Shown here: piece by piece, positions 37,597 through 46,114 of the stretch
Numbering within the stretch: the first letter of the stretch is position 1
Layout of the letters: each line of letters starts with the position of its first letter
DNA from: Bacillota bacterium
GTDB lineage: Bacteria; Bacillota; Clostridia; Clostridiales; Clostridiaceae
NCBI GenBank assembly: GCA_023435985.1
Contig: JAEZKY010000331.1
Location: forward strand, 1 to 64,000
Direction: 5' to 3'
Length of the DNA stretch: 64,000 bases
Program-made: the position numbers and the translations under genes
Notes under the pieces: model-generated
Databases searched by the model: none
Told to the model about the DNA's origin: nothing
The model's input: only the letters and a program-made list of their open reading frames with translations

Positions 37597-38394
37597 TCAA
37601 GATGGTATGTACCCCATCAATTTACTAATATTTTTAGCAATTTGCATAAATTCATCTTTATATTTCAATAAATCATCCAAGGTATTAAAGAGAGTTACTG
37701 AAGAAAGGCTTGTAGCTGCAATTATTTTATTAGTTCTATCAAAGATAGGTACAGCTATACAGATAACTCCAGTATCATATTCAATATTGTCAAGAGAATA
37801 CTGATTTTTTCGTATTTCATGAATTTCATTAAAAAACGTATCTAAGTCAGTTATTGTATTTTCAGCATATTTAACAAGCTCTGTATCTTTTAATAGCTCT
37901 CTTATTTTATCATCAGAGAATTGAGATAATAATAATTTACCGGAAGCTGTACAATAAGTTGGAGCTTTTTTCCCTATGCTCGAAGACATTACTATATTTC
38001 TACTTGTATTTTCAGAGGATACCTTATCTACGTAAATTATATTAGAGTATGATTCATCTGGAATACAAAGATGTATAACTTCATCAACTTTATTTGCAAA
38101 TTCATTTAAATATGGTTTAGCAATATTTATCAAATCCATGCTGTTAATTATTGAAGAGGAGAGATTAAGTAATTTCACTCCAAGCTGATATTTGTCATTT
38201 TCTTTATTTTGAGTAACATATTCTTTATATTTCAAAGTTGATATTATTCTATGTATAGTGCTTTTGCTTAAACCTAAGTTTTTTGATAATTCCCCAATTC
38301 CAATACCTTTTGGATATTCTGATAAACAATCAAGTATGTCTATAGCACGCTCTACTGATTGAACCAAATTAGAATTGTTTAAATCTTGAGACAT
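37597..38394 (-). CDS. IclR-family regulator, KdgR-like
   Basis: A 265-residue regulator. The N-terminal winged HTH (about 15-75) has GIGELSKNLGLSKSTIHRII and the IclR linker. The C-terminal IclR effector domain shows YCTASGKLLLSQFSD and an AVPIFDRTNKIIAATSLS segment. The family includes KdgR, which responds to 2-keto-3-deoxygluconate. It lies between kduD and the DhuD-like gene, with similar 31-bp boxes before both of those genes, one in its own upstream region. This suggests repression of the uronate genes and of itself. AGGAGGATTT precedes its start. Confidence 0.87.
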   Translation of the reverse strand: MSQDLNNSNLVQSVERAIDILDCLSEYPKGIGIGELSKNLGLSKSTIHRIISTLKYKEYVTQNKENDKYQLGVKLLNLSSSIINSMDLINIAKPYLNEFANKVDEVIHLCIPDESYSNIIYVDKVSSENTSRNIVMSSSIGKKAPTYCTASGKLLLSQFSDDKIRELLKDTELVKYAENTITDLDTFFNEIHEIRKNQYSLDNIEYDTGVICIAVPIFDRTNKIIAATSLSSVTLFNTLDDLLKYKDEFMQIAKNISKLMGYIPS

Positions 38395-38534
38395 ATTAAA
38401 TCCTCCTACATAATTTCGTCTTTATAGTATATTGTAATCGCTAATATATATTTTAACAAATAAAAAATTTTAGGTATTTTTAGGCGTGCATCATTGACAA
38501 GTGGAAATAGGAATATTAAAATAATATTAGGAAA

Positions 38535-38565
38535 GTGAAACGTCATTCCATGATGCGGAACGATT
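38535..38565 (+). promoter_or_regulatory. KdgR/IclR-like operator in the iclR-dhuD gap
   Basis: GTGAAACGTCATTCCATGAT then GCGGAACGATT, matching the box at 36650-36680 at 22 of 31 positions, including GAAACG, the CAT and the CGGAAC parts. It lies about 140 bp upstream of the IclR start codon and 176 bp before the DhuD-like gene, so it can serve both. Confidence 0.65.
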
Positions 38566-38741
38566 GGATTCGAATTATATTAATATATAACTTCACTTTG
38601 ATAAAATAATAATTACATGTTTTATATATTAAGTATGGTATAGTTAAGATTTAATTTGACCTTATCAAGTCAAAAATAAATCCTATCTCTTATGCTTGAT
38701 ATGGTTAAAGTTTAAAATAATAATTTGAGGAGGAACATATT

Positions 38742-39545
38742 ATGGATATAATCAAAAATTTTTCATTAGAAGGTAAAATAGCATTAGTAACAGGTGCATC
38801 ATATGGGATTGGATTTGCTATAGCAAAATCTTATGGAGAAGCAGGAGCTACAATAGTATTTAACGATATCAATCAAGAATTAGTTGATAAAGGGTTAAAG
38901 GCATATGAAGAAGCAGGGTTAAAAGCATATGGTTATGTATGTGATGTTACAGATGAGGAAGCAGTACAAGCATTAGTTGCAAAGATAGAAAAGGAAGTTG
39001 GAGTTATTGATATTCTTGTAAATAATGCAGGTATAATCAAACGTATTCCAATGCTTGAAATGAAGGCAGAAGATTTCAGAAAAGTTATTGACGTAGATTT
39101 AAATGCTCCATTTATAGTTTCTAAGGCAGTAATTCCTGGAATGATTAAAAAAGGACATGGAAAAATAATCAACATCTGTTCTATGATGAGTGAACTTGGA
39201 AGAGAAACAGTTTCAGCTTATGCAGCAGCTAAGGGTGGACTTAAGATGTTAACAAGAAACATTGCATCTGAATATGGTGAATATAACATCCAATGTAACG
39301 GAATTGGACCTGGTTATATAGAGACACCACAAACTGCTCCATTAAGAGAACTTCAACCAGATGGTTCAAGACATCCATTTGATCAATTTATAATTGCAAA
39401 AACTCCAGCAGCACGTTGGGGAACAGCAGAAGATTTAACAGGACCAGCTATATTCTTAGCATCAAATGCATCAGACTTTGTAAATGGTCATGTATTATAT
39501 GTAGACGGTGGAATTCTAGCTTACATTGGAAAACAACCACAATAA
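38742..39545 (+). CDS. SDR dehydrogenase, DhuD / gluconate 5-dehydrogenase-like
   Basis: A 267-residue SDR: VTGASYGIGFAIAKSYGEAG cofactor loop, NNAGIIKRIPMLEM, Ser in NICSMMSELGRE, YAAAKGG as Tyr-Lys, and GPGYIETPQTAPLRELQPDG. This pattern matches gluconate 5-dehydrogenase-like proteins, among which the streptococcal enzyme DhuD reduces the isomerised unsaturated uronate to 2-keto-3-deoxygluconate. The gene directly precedes an RpiB/LacA-type isomerase gene (16-bp gap), the exact partner arrangement of DhuI-DhuD. GAGGAGG at 38727-38733 precedes the ATG. It differs from the KduD at 36735, so the window has two enzymes for the same type of step. The exact substrate is inferred. Confidence 0.82.
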   Translation: MDIIKNFSLEGKIALVTGASYGIGFAIAKSYGEAGATIVFNDINQELVDKGLKAYEEAGLKAYGYVCDVTDEEAVQALVAKIEKEVGVIDILVNNAGIIKRIPMLEMKAEDFRKVIDVDLNAPFIVSKAVIPGMIKKGHGKIINICSMMSELGRETVSAYAAAKGGLKMLTRNIASEYGEYNIQCNGIGPGYIETPQTAPLRELQPDGSRHPFDQFIIAKTPAARWGTAEDLTGPAIFLASNASDFVNGHVLYVDGGILAYIGKQPQ

Positions 39546-39561
39546 TTGAGAGGTAATAAAA

Positions 39562-40197
39562 ATGAAGATTGCTTTAATTAATGAAAACAGCCAAGCAGCG
39601 AAAAATGAGCTTATATATGAGACACTTAAAAAGGTAGTAGAGTCAAAAGGGCATGAAGTATTCAATTATGGAATGTACAGTGCAGAAGATAGCGCACAAT
39701 TAACATACGTTCAAAATGGTATCTTAGCAGCTATTCTTTTAAATTCAGGAGCAGCTGATTATGTAGTTACTGGATGTGGGACAGGAGAAGGTGCAATGCT
39801 TGCATGTAACTCATTCCCTGGAGTATTATGTGGTCACATAGTAGATCCATCAGATGCTTATATGTTTGCACAAATCAATGATGGGAATGCAATAGCATTA
39901 CCGTTTGCAAAAGGATTTGGGTGGGGAGCAGAACTAAACTTAGAGTATATCTTTGAAAAGTTATTCCAAGGAGAAAGTGGTCAAGGATATCCAAAGGAAA
40001 GAGTTGTTCCAGAACAAAGAAATAAAAAGATATTAGATGAGGTTAAGAAAATAACACATAGAGATATGGTAACAATTTTAAAGGAAATAGATCAGGATTT
40101 ACTAAAAGGTGCTGTAAGTGGAGAAAGATTCAAAGAGTATTTCTTTAATAATTGCAAATGCAAGGAAATAGAAGAGTATATTAAAGGTATATTGTAA
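39562..40197 (+). CDS. RpiB/LacA-family isomerase, DhuI-like
   Basis: A 211-residue cytoplasmic isomerase. MKIALINENSQAAKNELIYE and VVTGCGTGEGAMLACNSFPG match the RpiB/LacAB fold, with the active-site Cys in GCGTG, and an extra C-terminal part (about 150-211) is not present in RpiB. In streptococci the DhuI enzyme of this size and family isomerises 4-deoxy-L-threo-5-hexosulose uronate, replacing KduI. The position directly after the DhuD-like gene supports that role. AGAGGTAAT precedes the ATG. A ribose- or galactose-phosphate isomerase activity is the alternative. No kduI is visible in this window. Confidence 0.82.
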   Translation: MKIALINENSQAAKNELIYETLKKVVESKGHEVFNYGMYSAEDSAQLTYVQNGILAAILLNSGAADYVVTGCGTGEGAMLACNSFPGVLCGHIVDPSDAYMFAQINDGNAIALPFAKGFGWGAELNLEYIFEKLFQGESGQGYPKERVVPEQRNKKILDEVKKITHRDMVTILKEIDQDLLKGAVSGERFKEYFFNNCKCKEIEEYIKGIL

Positions 40198-40228
40198 TAG
40201 TATTATAATAAAAAGTTAATATATGAAA

Positions 40229-40280
40229 ATATGAAAGGACTAGACTTAGTAAATTATCTCAATCTAGTTCTTTCATATTA
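40229..40280 (+). terminator. hairpin between dhuI-like and kdgK genes
   Basis: ATATGAAAGGACTAGA pairs with TCTAGTTCTTTCATAT around an AT-rich loop; no strong T run follows, so it may be only partial termination or an RNA processing hairpin. Confidence 0.55.
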
Positions 40281-40359
40281 GGAAAAAGTGCAGATACATG
40301 TTAAAATTAGACTTGTATTTTATACAGAAGAAGAGTAAATTTTATTAGGAGGTATATTA

Positions 40360-41310
40360 ATGCTAGATGTAATTACTATAGGGGATGCAATGATTGCAAT
40401 GTGCCCTCAGGAGAAAGGCCCAATAATATTCTGTGATACGTTTAAAAGGAAAACTGGTGGAGCGGAATTAAATGTAGCAATAGGATGTGCGAGATTAGGA
40501 TTAAAATCAGGCTGGATAAGCAGACTTGGTAATGATGATTTTGGGAAGTACATATTAAAAACTGTAAGGGGAGAGGGCATTGACACTTCAGAGGTTGAAC
40601 TTGTAGATGGACATCCAACTTCAGTTTATTTTAGAGAAGTTTTATCTGATGGATCTAGCAGATCATTTTATTATAGAGAAAATTCACCAACAAGCACGAT
40701 GAAAAGTGAAGAGTTAAATGAAGAATATTTTAAGCAGTCAAAAGTACTTCATATTACCGGTGTATTTCCATCTATAACTAAAAATAATCAGGAAATTATA
40801 TTAGAAGCAGTAAAATTAGCAAAGAAACACAACTTAACTGTATCTTTTGATCCTAATATAAGATTAAAAATGTGGACAAAGGAAGAAGCAAAGGCATATA
40901 TAGAAAAGTTATTGCCTGATGTTGATATTCTTCTTGTTGGAGATGAAGAAATCGAAATTCTACTAGGAGAAACAACTATAGAAGATGCAATAAAAACATT
41001 CCATGGTTATGGAATAGACAAAGTTATTGTTAAAAAAGGAGCTAAAGGAGCACTAGGTTCAGATGGCAAGAATGTATATGAAGTAGAAGCTATTAAACCT
41101 AAAGCTTTAGTTGACACTGTAGGTGCGGGAGATGGATTTGCAGCAGGATTTTTAACAGCATTTTGTGAAGGTAAAACTTTAGAAGAATGTGTTAAGTTTG
41201 CAAATGCAGTTGGCTCTTTAGTTGTAGGTGTAGAAGGCGATAATGAAGGATTGCCTAACTATGAAGATGTATTAGTACATTTAGGACAAGCAAAAAAAAT
41301 AGAACGCTAA
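40360..41310 (+). CDS. kdgK: 2-keto-3-deoxygluconate kinase (PfkB family)
   Basis: A 316-residue ribokinase/PfkB-family kinase phosphorylating 2-keto-3-deoxygluconate at O6. The N-terminus GDAMIAMCPQEKGP and the KTGGAELNVAIGCARLGLKS segment are typical of KdgK. The C-terminal VDTVGAGDGFAAGFL holds the anion hole and catalytic Asp. GGAGGT at 40349-40354 precedes the ATG. Eda follows after 116 bp. Other PfkB kinases (fructokinase) are less likely given the KDPG aldolase next door. Confidence 0.92.
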   Translation: MLDVITIGDAMIAMCPQEKGPIIFCDTFKRKTGGAELNVAIGCARLGLKSGWISRLGNDDFGKYILKTVRGEGIDTSEVELVDGHPTSVYFREVLSDGSSRSFYYRENSPTSTMKSEELNEEYFKQSKVLHITGVFPSITKNNQEIILEAVKLAKKHNLTVSFDPNIRLKMWTKEEAKAYIEKLLPDVDILLVGDEEIEILLGETTIEDAIKTFHGYGIDKVIVKKGAKGALGSDGKNVYEVEAIKPKALVDTVGAGDGFAAGFLTAFCEGKTLEECVKFANAVGSLVVGVEGDNEGLPNYEDVLVHLGQAKKIER

Positions 41311-41426
41311 ATTCAGTTGATATTTAACAATTAATAAGTAACTCAAGTCTTAAGGAAATTTTATTATTCATTGTTAACTAGAATTGAAAATATATATTAA
41401 AACTAAAAATTAAATGAGGTGTAAGA

Positions 41427-42053
41427 ATGTTTGAAAAAATTTATAACACATTAAAAGAAGAAAAAGCAGTAGCAGTTGTTAGAACTAAGACATATGATGA
41501 GGCGAAAGAAATAAGTATCGCTGCTATTAAAGGCGGAATGAAAATTATAGAAGTAACTATGAGTGTACCAGATGCACCTAAGTTAATAAAAGAATTAAAA
41601 GAAGAATATAAGGATGCTTGTGTTGGAGCTGGAACTGTATTAAGTACAGAAGCAGCAGATGCATGTATTGAAAATGGTGCGGATTTTATTGTTTCTCCAT
41701 GTGTAGATGAAGAAGTTATCACTCACATAATTGCTAAAAAGGCATTAGTGATTCCAGGATTAATGACAATGTCAGAATTAAATAAAGTTTATAAATTAGG
41801 TTTGAGATTTATAAAAGTATTCCCAGGAAATGTTGTAGGAAAAGGTTTCATAGGTGGAGCAAAATCAATATTCCCAGACCTTAACATAATGCCTACTGGT
41901 GGAGTAAACAAAGATAATATAACTGAATGGATTACTACAGGAGCAGATTGTAGCGGAATTGGTAGTGATTTAAACAAAGCATACAAAAATGGTGGTGCTG
42001 CAGGAGTAACAGAATACTGTGCAGAAGTTATGAGCAAAGTAAAAAGTTTATAA
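41427..42053 (+). CDS. eda: KHG/KDPG aldolase
   Basis: A 208-residue class I aldolase splitting 2-keto-3-deoxy-6-phosphogluconate to pyruvate and glyceraldehyde 3-phosphate. VVRTKTYDEA near the start, VGAGTVLS and the Schiff-base Lys in FIKVFPGN, plus MPTGGVNKDNI, are the family signatures. ATGAGGTGTAAG precedes the ATG. It is the last step of the local uronate route and the final gene before the terminator at 42127. Confidence 0.94.
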   Translation: MFEKIYNTLKEEKAVAVVRTKTYDEAKEISIAAIKGGMKIIEVTMSVPDAPKLIKELKEEYKDACVGAGTVLSTEAADACIENGADFIVSPCVDEEVITHIIAKKALVIPGLMTMSELNKVYKLGLRFIKVFPGNVVGKGFIGGAKSIFPDLNIMPTGGVNKDNITEWITTGADCSGIGSDLNKAYKNGGAAGVTEYCAEVMSKVKSL

Positions 42054-42126
42054 TTGATATAAACCTTGTACTTAAGCGTATATATTTCGAATTGTGTAAG
42101 TCGGGGGAATCCATATAAATTTAAAT

Positions 42127-42178
42127 AAAATATCCACATGAATACTATAAGAAATTATAATTCATGTGGATATTTTTA
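42127..42178 (+). terminator. intrinsic terminator after eda
   Basis: AAATATCCACATGAAT pairs with ATTCATGTGGATATTT around an AT-rich loop, followed by TTATTTT. Confidence 0.88.
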
Positions 42179-42356
42179 TTTTATAGTTCATTTTTTATAA
42201 ACATTGTTTTGAATTAATAATTATTTAAGAATTACCTTTAGATAGTATAGTATAATTTTTACATGAAATATAATTAAAGGATAATTATGAGTTCATTTGG
42301 TATTAAGCTAGAGATGAATGTTAAAAGTAACTATGAAGATTTTAATGGAGGAAGTT

Positions 42357-43058
42357 ATGGATAAGAGAGTTAAGATTTTAGTAGTGGAAGATGAGAATGA
42401 CATTAATAATTTGCTTTGCAGTATTCTTGAGAGGAAGGGATATAGAGCTAGAGCTGCTTTCTCTGGAACAGAAGCATTGATGTGCATTGAAAATGAGAGG
42501 TGGGAGATGATTTTATTAGATTTGATGATTCCAGGAATCAGTGGAGAGGAAGTCATTCTAAAAATCAGGGAAATAACAAAGGCTCCAATAATTGTTGTAA
42601 GTGCAAAGACTGCTAAAAAAACTAGGTTAGAGTTATTGGAGAAAGGTGCTGATGATTTTATTTGTAAGCCTTTTGATCCAGATGAAGTAATTGCAAGAGT
42701 TAATTCCAATTTAAGAAGGTATTTAGAATTTTCTTCAGCGGAAGAAAAGAAAGGTAATATTATAAGTTATAAAGACATTAGTTTAGATATGGAAAGTAAG
42801 GAAGTAAAAGTGGGAAAAGTCATTATCACGCTGACCTCAAGAGAGTTTGCAATATTGGAGTTGTTATTGAGGAATCCTAGTAAGGTGTATAGTAAAGCTA
42901 ATATTTTTGAAAGTATTTGGGGAGAGGAATATTTAGGCGATGATAATACTGTAAATGTACATATGAGCAGATTAAGAAATAAATTATCAAAGGCAGGTAA
43001 TAATGAACAAGATTATATAGAAACAATTTGGGCAATGGGATATAGGCTGAAAAAGTAA
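42357..43058 (+). CDS. OmpR-family response regulator
   Basis: A 233-residue two-component regulator. The receiver domain has acidic VVEDENDIN, the phospho-Asp55 in LLDLMIPG and Lys in VSAKTAK. The C-terminal winged HTH (about 135-230) ends ETIWAMGYRLKK. GGAGGAAG at 42347-42354 fixes the start; the frame extends 13 codons further upstream. An ABC transporter pair and a sensor kinase gene follow, the usual layout of bacitracin/cationic-peptide sensing systems. It probably responds to cell-envelope stress. Confidence 0.9.
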   Translation: MDKRVKILVVEDENDINNLLCSILERKGYRARAAFSGTEALMCIENERWEMILLDLMIPGISGEEVILKIREITKAPIIVVSAKTAKKTRLELLEKGADDFICKPFDPDEVIARVNSNLRRYLEFSSAEEKKGNIISYKDISLDMESKEVKVGKVIITLTSREFAILELLLRNPSKVYSKANIFESIWGEEYLGDDNTVNVHMSRLRNKLSKAGNNEQDYIETIWAMGYRLKK

Positions 43059-43221
43059 TAAGTGAGGCGCATTTAATATTCCAAATAATTTGTATAAAAA
43101 TATGTAAATTTAGAGAAATAGATTTTAATAACAGATTTAAGGTTTTTGAAATATTTTAGAAAAGTTTTCTTAAGTGCCATTGTTTATTATAAGAGCGTAA
43201 CGAAGAAAGGAGTAATAGACA

Positions 43222-44142
43222 ATGAATGAGTATATAGTTAAAGTAGATAATATCACTAAAGTATATAAGAGAAAGAAAGTATTGGATAATATATCTATAA
43301 AGATAAAAAAAGGTGATATATATGGTTTTATAGGTAAAAACGGAGCCGGAAAGACGACCATGATAAGAGTAATTACTGGGCTTGCTGCGCCAAATGAAGG
43401 ACAAGTTCAGTTGTTTGGACATAGTGATGAAAAGGAGCTTGTAAAGCAAAGAAGCAGGATGGGTACATTAATAGACTCGGCAGCAATATACCTTAATATG
43501 ACGGCAAAGGAAAACCTTGAGCTTATTAGAATTCAAAGAGGAATTCCAGGAACAAAATGCATTGATGAAGCTTTAAAGTCAGTAGGACTTAATGATATCG
43601 AAAAAAAGAAAACCAAAAACTTCTCATTGGGAATGAAACAAAGGTTAGGTATTGCCATGGCATTACTAAGTGACCCTGAAGTTTTGATTTTAGACGAGCC
43701 TATCAATGGAGTAGATCCAGTTGGAATAAAGGAAATAAGAGAACTTCTACTTAAATTAAATAAAGAGAGAGGAACGACAATTCTAATATCAAGTCATATA
43801 TTGACGGAACTTACTCAAATTTGCACCATATATGCCTTTATTAATGAAGGAAAATTAATTGAAGAAATAACTGCGGGTGAGTTAGCAGATAAATCTAGGA
43901 ATTACCTTCATTTAAAAGTAAAGGATTCCTCAGAGGTTTCACTTATTTTAGAAAATGAGCTTGGAATAAAAGATTACGAAGTTTTCTCAGATAATATTAT
44001 AAGAATATATGATGAATTTGATGGAGAAAAGATTACGCTGGCTTTAGCTAAACATGGGATAGGGGTTAAAGAAATAATTCAGATGGGTGAATCCTTAGAG
44101 GATTATTTCTTTAAATTAGTTGGAGGTAAATGTAATGATTAA
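43222..44142 (+). CDS. ABC transporter ATP-binding protein (BcrA type)
   Basis: A 306-residue ATPase. Walker A GKNGAGKTTMIR, signature FSLGMKQRLGIAMAL, Walker B VLILDEPINGVDP and the His-switch SSHILTEL are present, followed by the C-terminal extension of bacitracin-type subunits. AGAAAGGAG just upstream of 43222 gives the start. It overlaps the permease start by eight bases. It belongs with the response regulator upstream and the kinase downstream. Confidence 0.92.
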   Translation: MNEYIVKVDNITKVYKRKKVLDNISIKIKKGDIYGFIGKNGAGKTTMIRVITGLAAPNEGQVQLFGHSDEKELVKQRSRMGTLIDSAAIYLNMTAKENLELIRIQRGIPGTKCIDEALKSVGLNDIEKKKTKNFSLGMKQRLGIAMALLSDPEVLILDEPINGVDPVGIKEIRELLLKLNKERGTTILISSHILTELTQICTIYAFINEGKLIEEITAGELADKSRNYLHLKVKDSSEVSLILENELGIKDYEVFSDNIIRIYDEFDGEKITLALAKHGIGVKEIIQMGESLEDYFFKLVGGKCND

Positions 44143-44902
44143 TTTAATTAGAGGAGAATTTTATAAATTAAGGAAAAGCAAATATTTCATTGGAATGATA
44201 ACTTTAGCATTTGCGTTTGGATTTTTACTTATGATTTTTTGGGATCATGAGAGAGAAATGAATCGAAGTTATCAAGGGACTATATTAAATGGAGCATATG
44301 TTTTAACAGATGGGGATGGGTTTTGCGCAATTATTTTGGGAAACTTTCTCTTTGCACTCCTTGCCTCAGGATTTATAGTGAAAGATTTTAAAAGTAGTAA
44401 TATAACTAAAAGTTTTGTCTATGGATATAAAAGAACTCAAGTATTGTTAAGTAAAATTCTTGTGACAATGCTATTTTCTTTGCTTTTAGAAATAATATAT
44501 ATATCAGCTTTAATCAGTTATGTTTCATTGAGACACGGTTTTTGTGATTCCTTGAATCTTGATACTATTTTAGCATTAGTTAGAATAATTATTCTTGGAA
44601 TAATGTATAATTTAGCAACAATATCAATAATCTTTATGACAGCTATAATAACGAAGAGTAATTTTTGTACAATCGTTGCACCTTTTGTATTAATTATATC
44701 CTTTCCATACGCGTTCCCAAATGGAGAATATTCATATGTGTCATATATATTATCATACTTACCATATATAGCAGGAATCCATGCAATGGGGAGGTTTACA
44801 CCTCTATTTGAAAGTATTAAATGTATAATATCATCAATCATAACTTTCATAATAACAGTTGGAGGAAGCATCTTATTTGTAAAATATGAGGATATTAAAT
44901 AA
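44135..44902 (+). CDS. ABC-2 family permease
   Basis: A 255-residue membrane protein with about six hydrophobic helices, starting MINLIRGEFYKLRKSKYF, like BcrB permeases. GGAGG at 44121-44125 supports the ATG at 44135, which overlaps the ATPase stop. It pairs with the ATPase. A hairpin repeat (44917-44988) separates it from the kinase gene. Confidence 0.88.
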   Translation: MINLIRGEFYKLRKSKYFIGMITLAFAFGFLLMIFWDHEREMNRSYQGTILNGAYVLTDGDGFCAIILGNFLFALLASGFIVKDFKSSNITKSFVYGYKRTQVLLSKILVTMLFSLLLEIIYISALISYVSLRHGFCDSLNLDTILALVRIIILGIMYNLATISIIFMTAIITKSNFCTIVAPFVLIISFPYAFPNGEYSYVSYILSYLPYIAGIHAMGRFTPLFESIKCIISSIITFIITVGGSILFVKYEDIK

Positions 44903-44916
44903 CTAAAAATTATATT

Positions 44917-44988
44917 AGGCAGATGAAAATAAATAACGAGTCCCAAATAGCTTTGCAAGCGGACTTGTTATTTATTTGATAGTGCCTT
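44917..44988 (+). repeat. hairpin repeat copy C (72 bp) inside the kinase/ABC operon
   Basis: AGGCAGATGAAAATAAATAA begins and TTATTTATTTGATAGTGCCT ends the unit. The arms pair over about 25 bp around an AAATAGCTTTGCAAGC-like centre. Its full length matches the reverse complement of copy A. It sits in the 107-bp gap between the permease and the histidine kinase, so the operon transcript would carry a strong internal hairpin. Confidence 0.88.
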
Positions 44989-45009
44989 AGATGAATCAGG
45001 AGATATGAA

Positions 45010-45927
45010 ATGTATTTATTAATTGCTATTTTATTAATGCTAATTATACTAGTAATAATTATGAATATTAAGTTGTTTTTTTATAAGAAGCAGATACAAG
45101 ATATTACAATTCAAATTAAGAAATTTAGAGAGAGAAAAACAAATAGGAAGATTAATATTAAAATAGCAGATAAAAACATAGAAGGCTTAGCTTTTGAGAT
45201 TAATGAATGTTTAGAACTTTATAAGAGGAATGAACAGGAAAAAATAACAGTTAAAGATACTTTAAAGCAAGGAATAGCTAATATGTCACATGATTTAAGA
45301 ACTCCATTGACATCAATAATAGGATATTTAAAGTTACTTGAAAATGACGAGATAGATAGGGAAACTGCGTTAAATGTACTCAGGAATAAAACTGATAAGC
45401 TAAATGTGCTTATAAATGGCTTCTTTGAATTAGCATCCATAGAAAGTGATGCTTATGAATTACACATGACAAAGATAAATTTAACCAATATAGTACGTGA
45501 AGAGCTTCTATCTTTTTATGAAGTGTTTGAAAGTAAAGGAGTTAATCCTAAGATAAATATTTTAGATAAACCAATCTTTATAATGGGAGATAAAGATAGT
45601 TTAGAGCGAATAATAGATAATTTACTTTCAAACACATTAAAGTATGCTGAAGGAGATATTGAAATAAATTTAGAAGAAGTTAAAAATGAAGCTGTTTTTA
45701 AAATCTCAAATATATGTACAAATATGAACCAGGAAGATATATTACATATATTTGATAGATTTTACATGGCAGATCAGGTGAGAAAAGGACAAGGAACAGG
45801 ACTTGGACTATCAATTGTTAAAAGTCTAATGGAAAAGATGAATGGTAATATAATAGCTAATCTTGAAGGAAATAATATTTCACTAATATGTGAATGGAAA
45901 GCTATAGATATCCAGAATAGGAACTAG
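45010..45927 (+). CDS. sensor histidine kinase
   Basis: A 305-residue kinase. A membrane helix lies at about residues 3-23. The dimerisation domain holds the phospho-His in NMSHDLRTPLTSIIGY. The ATPase domain has N-box RIIDNLLSNTLKYA and G-box GQGTGLGLSIVKSLM. No large extracellular sensor is present, as in intramembrane-sensing kinases of the BceS/BcrS type. AGGAG at 45000-45004 precedes the ATG at 45010; an ATG at 45005 is out of frame. It should phosphorylate the response regulator encoded at 42357. Confidence 0.92.
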   Translation: MYLLIAILLMLIILVIIMNIKLFFYKKQIQDITIQIKKFRERKTNRKINIKIADKNIEGLAFEINECLELYKRNEQEKITVKDTLKQGIANMSHDLRTPLTSIIGYLKLLENDEIDRETALNVLRNKTDKLNVLINGFFELASIESDAYELHMTKINLTNIVREELLSFYEVFESKGVNPKINILDKPIFIMGDKDSLERIIDNLLSNTLKYAEGDIEINLEEVKNEAVFKISNICTNMNQEDILHIFDRFYMADQVRKGQGTGLGLSIVKSLMEKMNGNIIANLEGNNISLICEWKAIDIQNRN

Positions 45928-46114
45928 ACTTATAACTTAGAACTAATATTTTTATAGATTAAGGCAATAACTAAAGCAGTGACAAGTTGCAAATTACAAG
46001 GAATAAATCAAGTCCCTAATTTGTTTAGCTATAAAATAATATGATATTATTAAATAAGTTGAAAATATATTAAGAAAAAAATCTTAAATATTAAGAGAAA
46101 AATAGGTGAATTAC

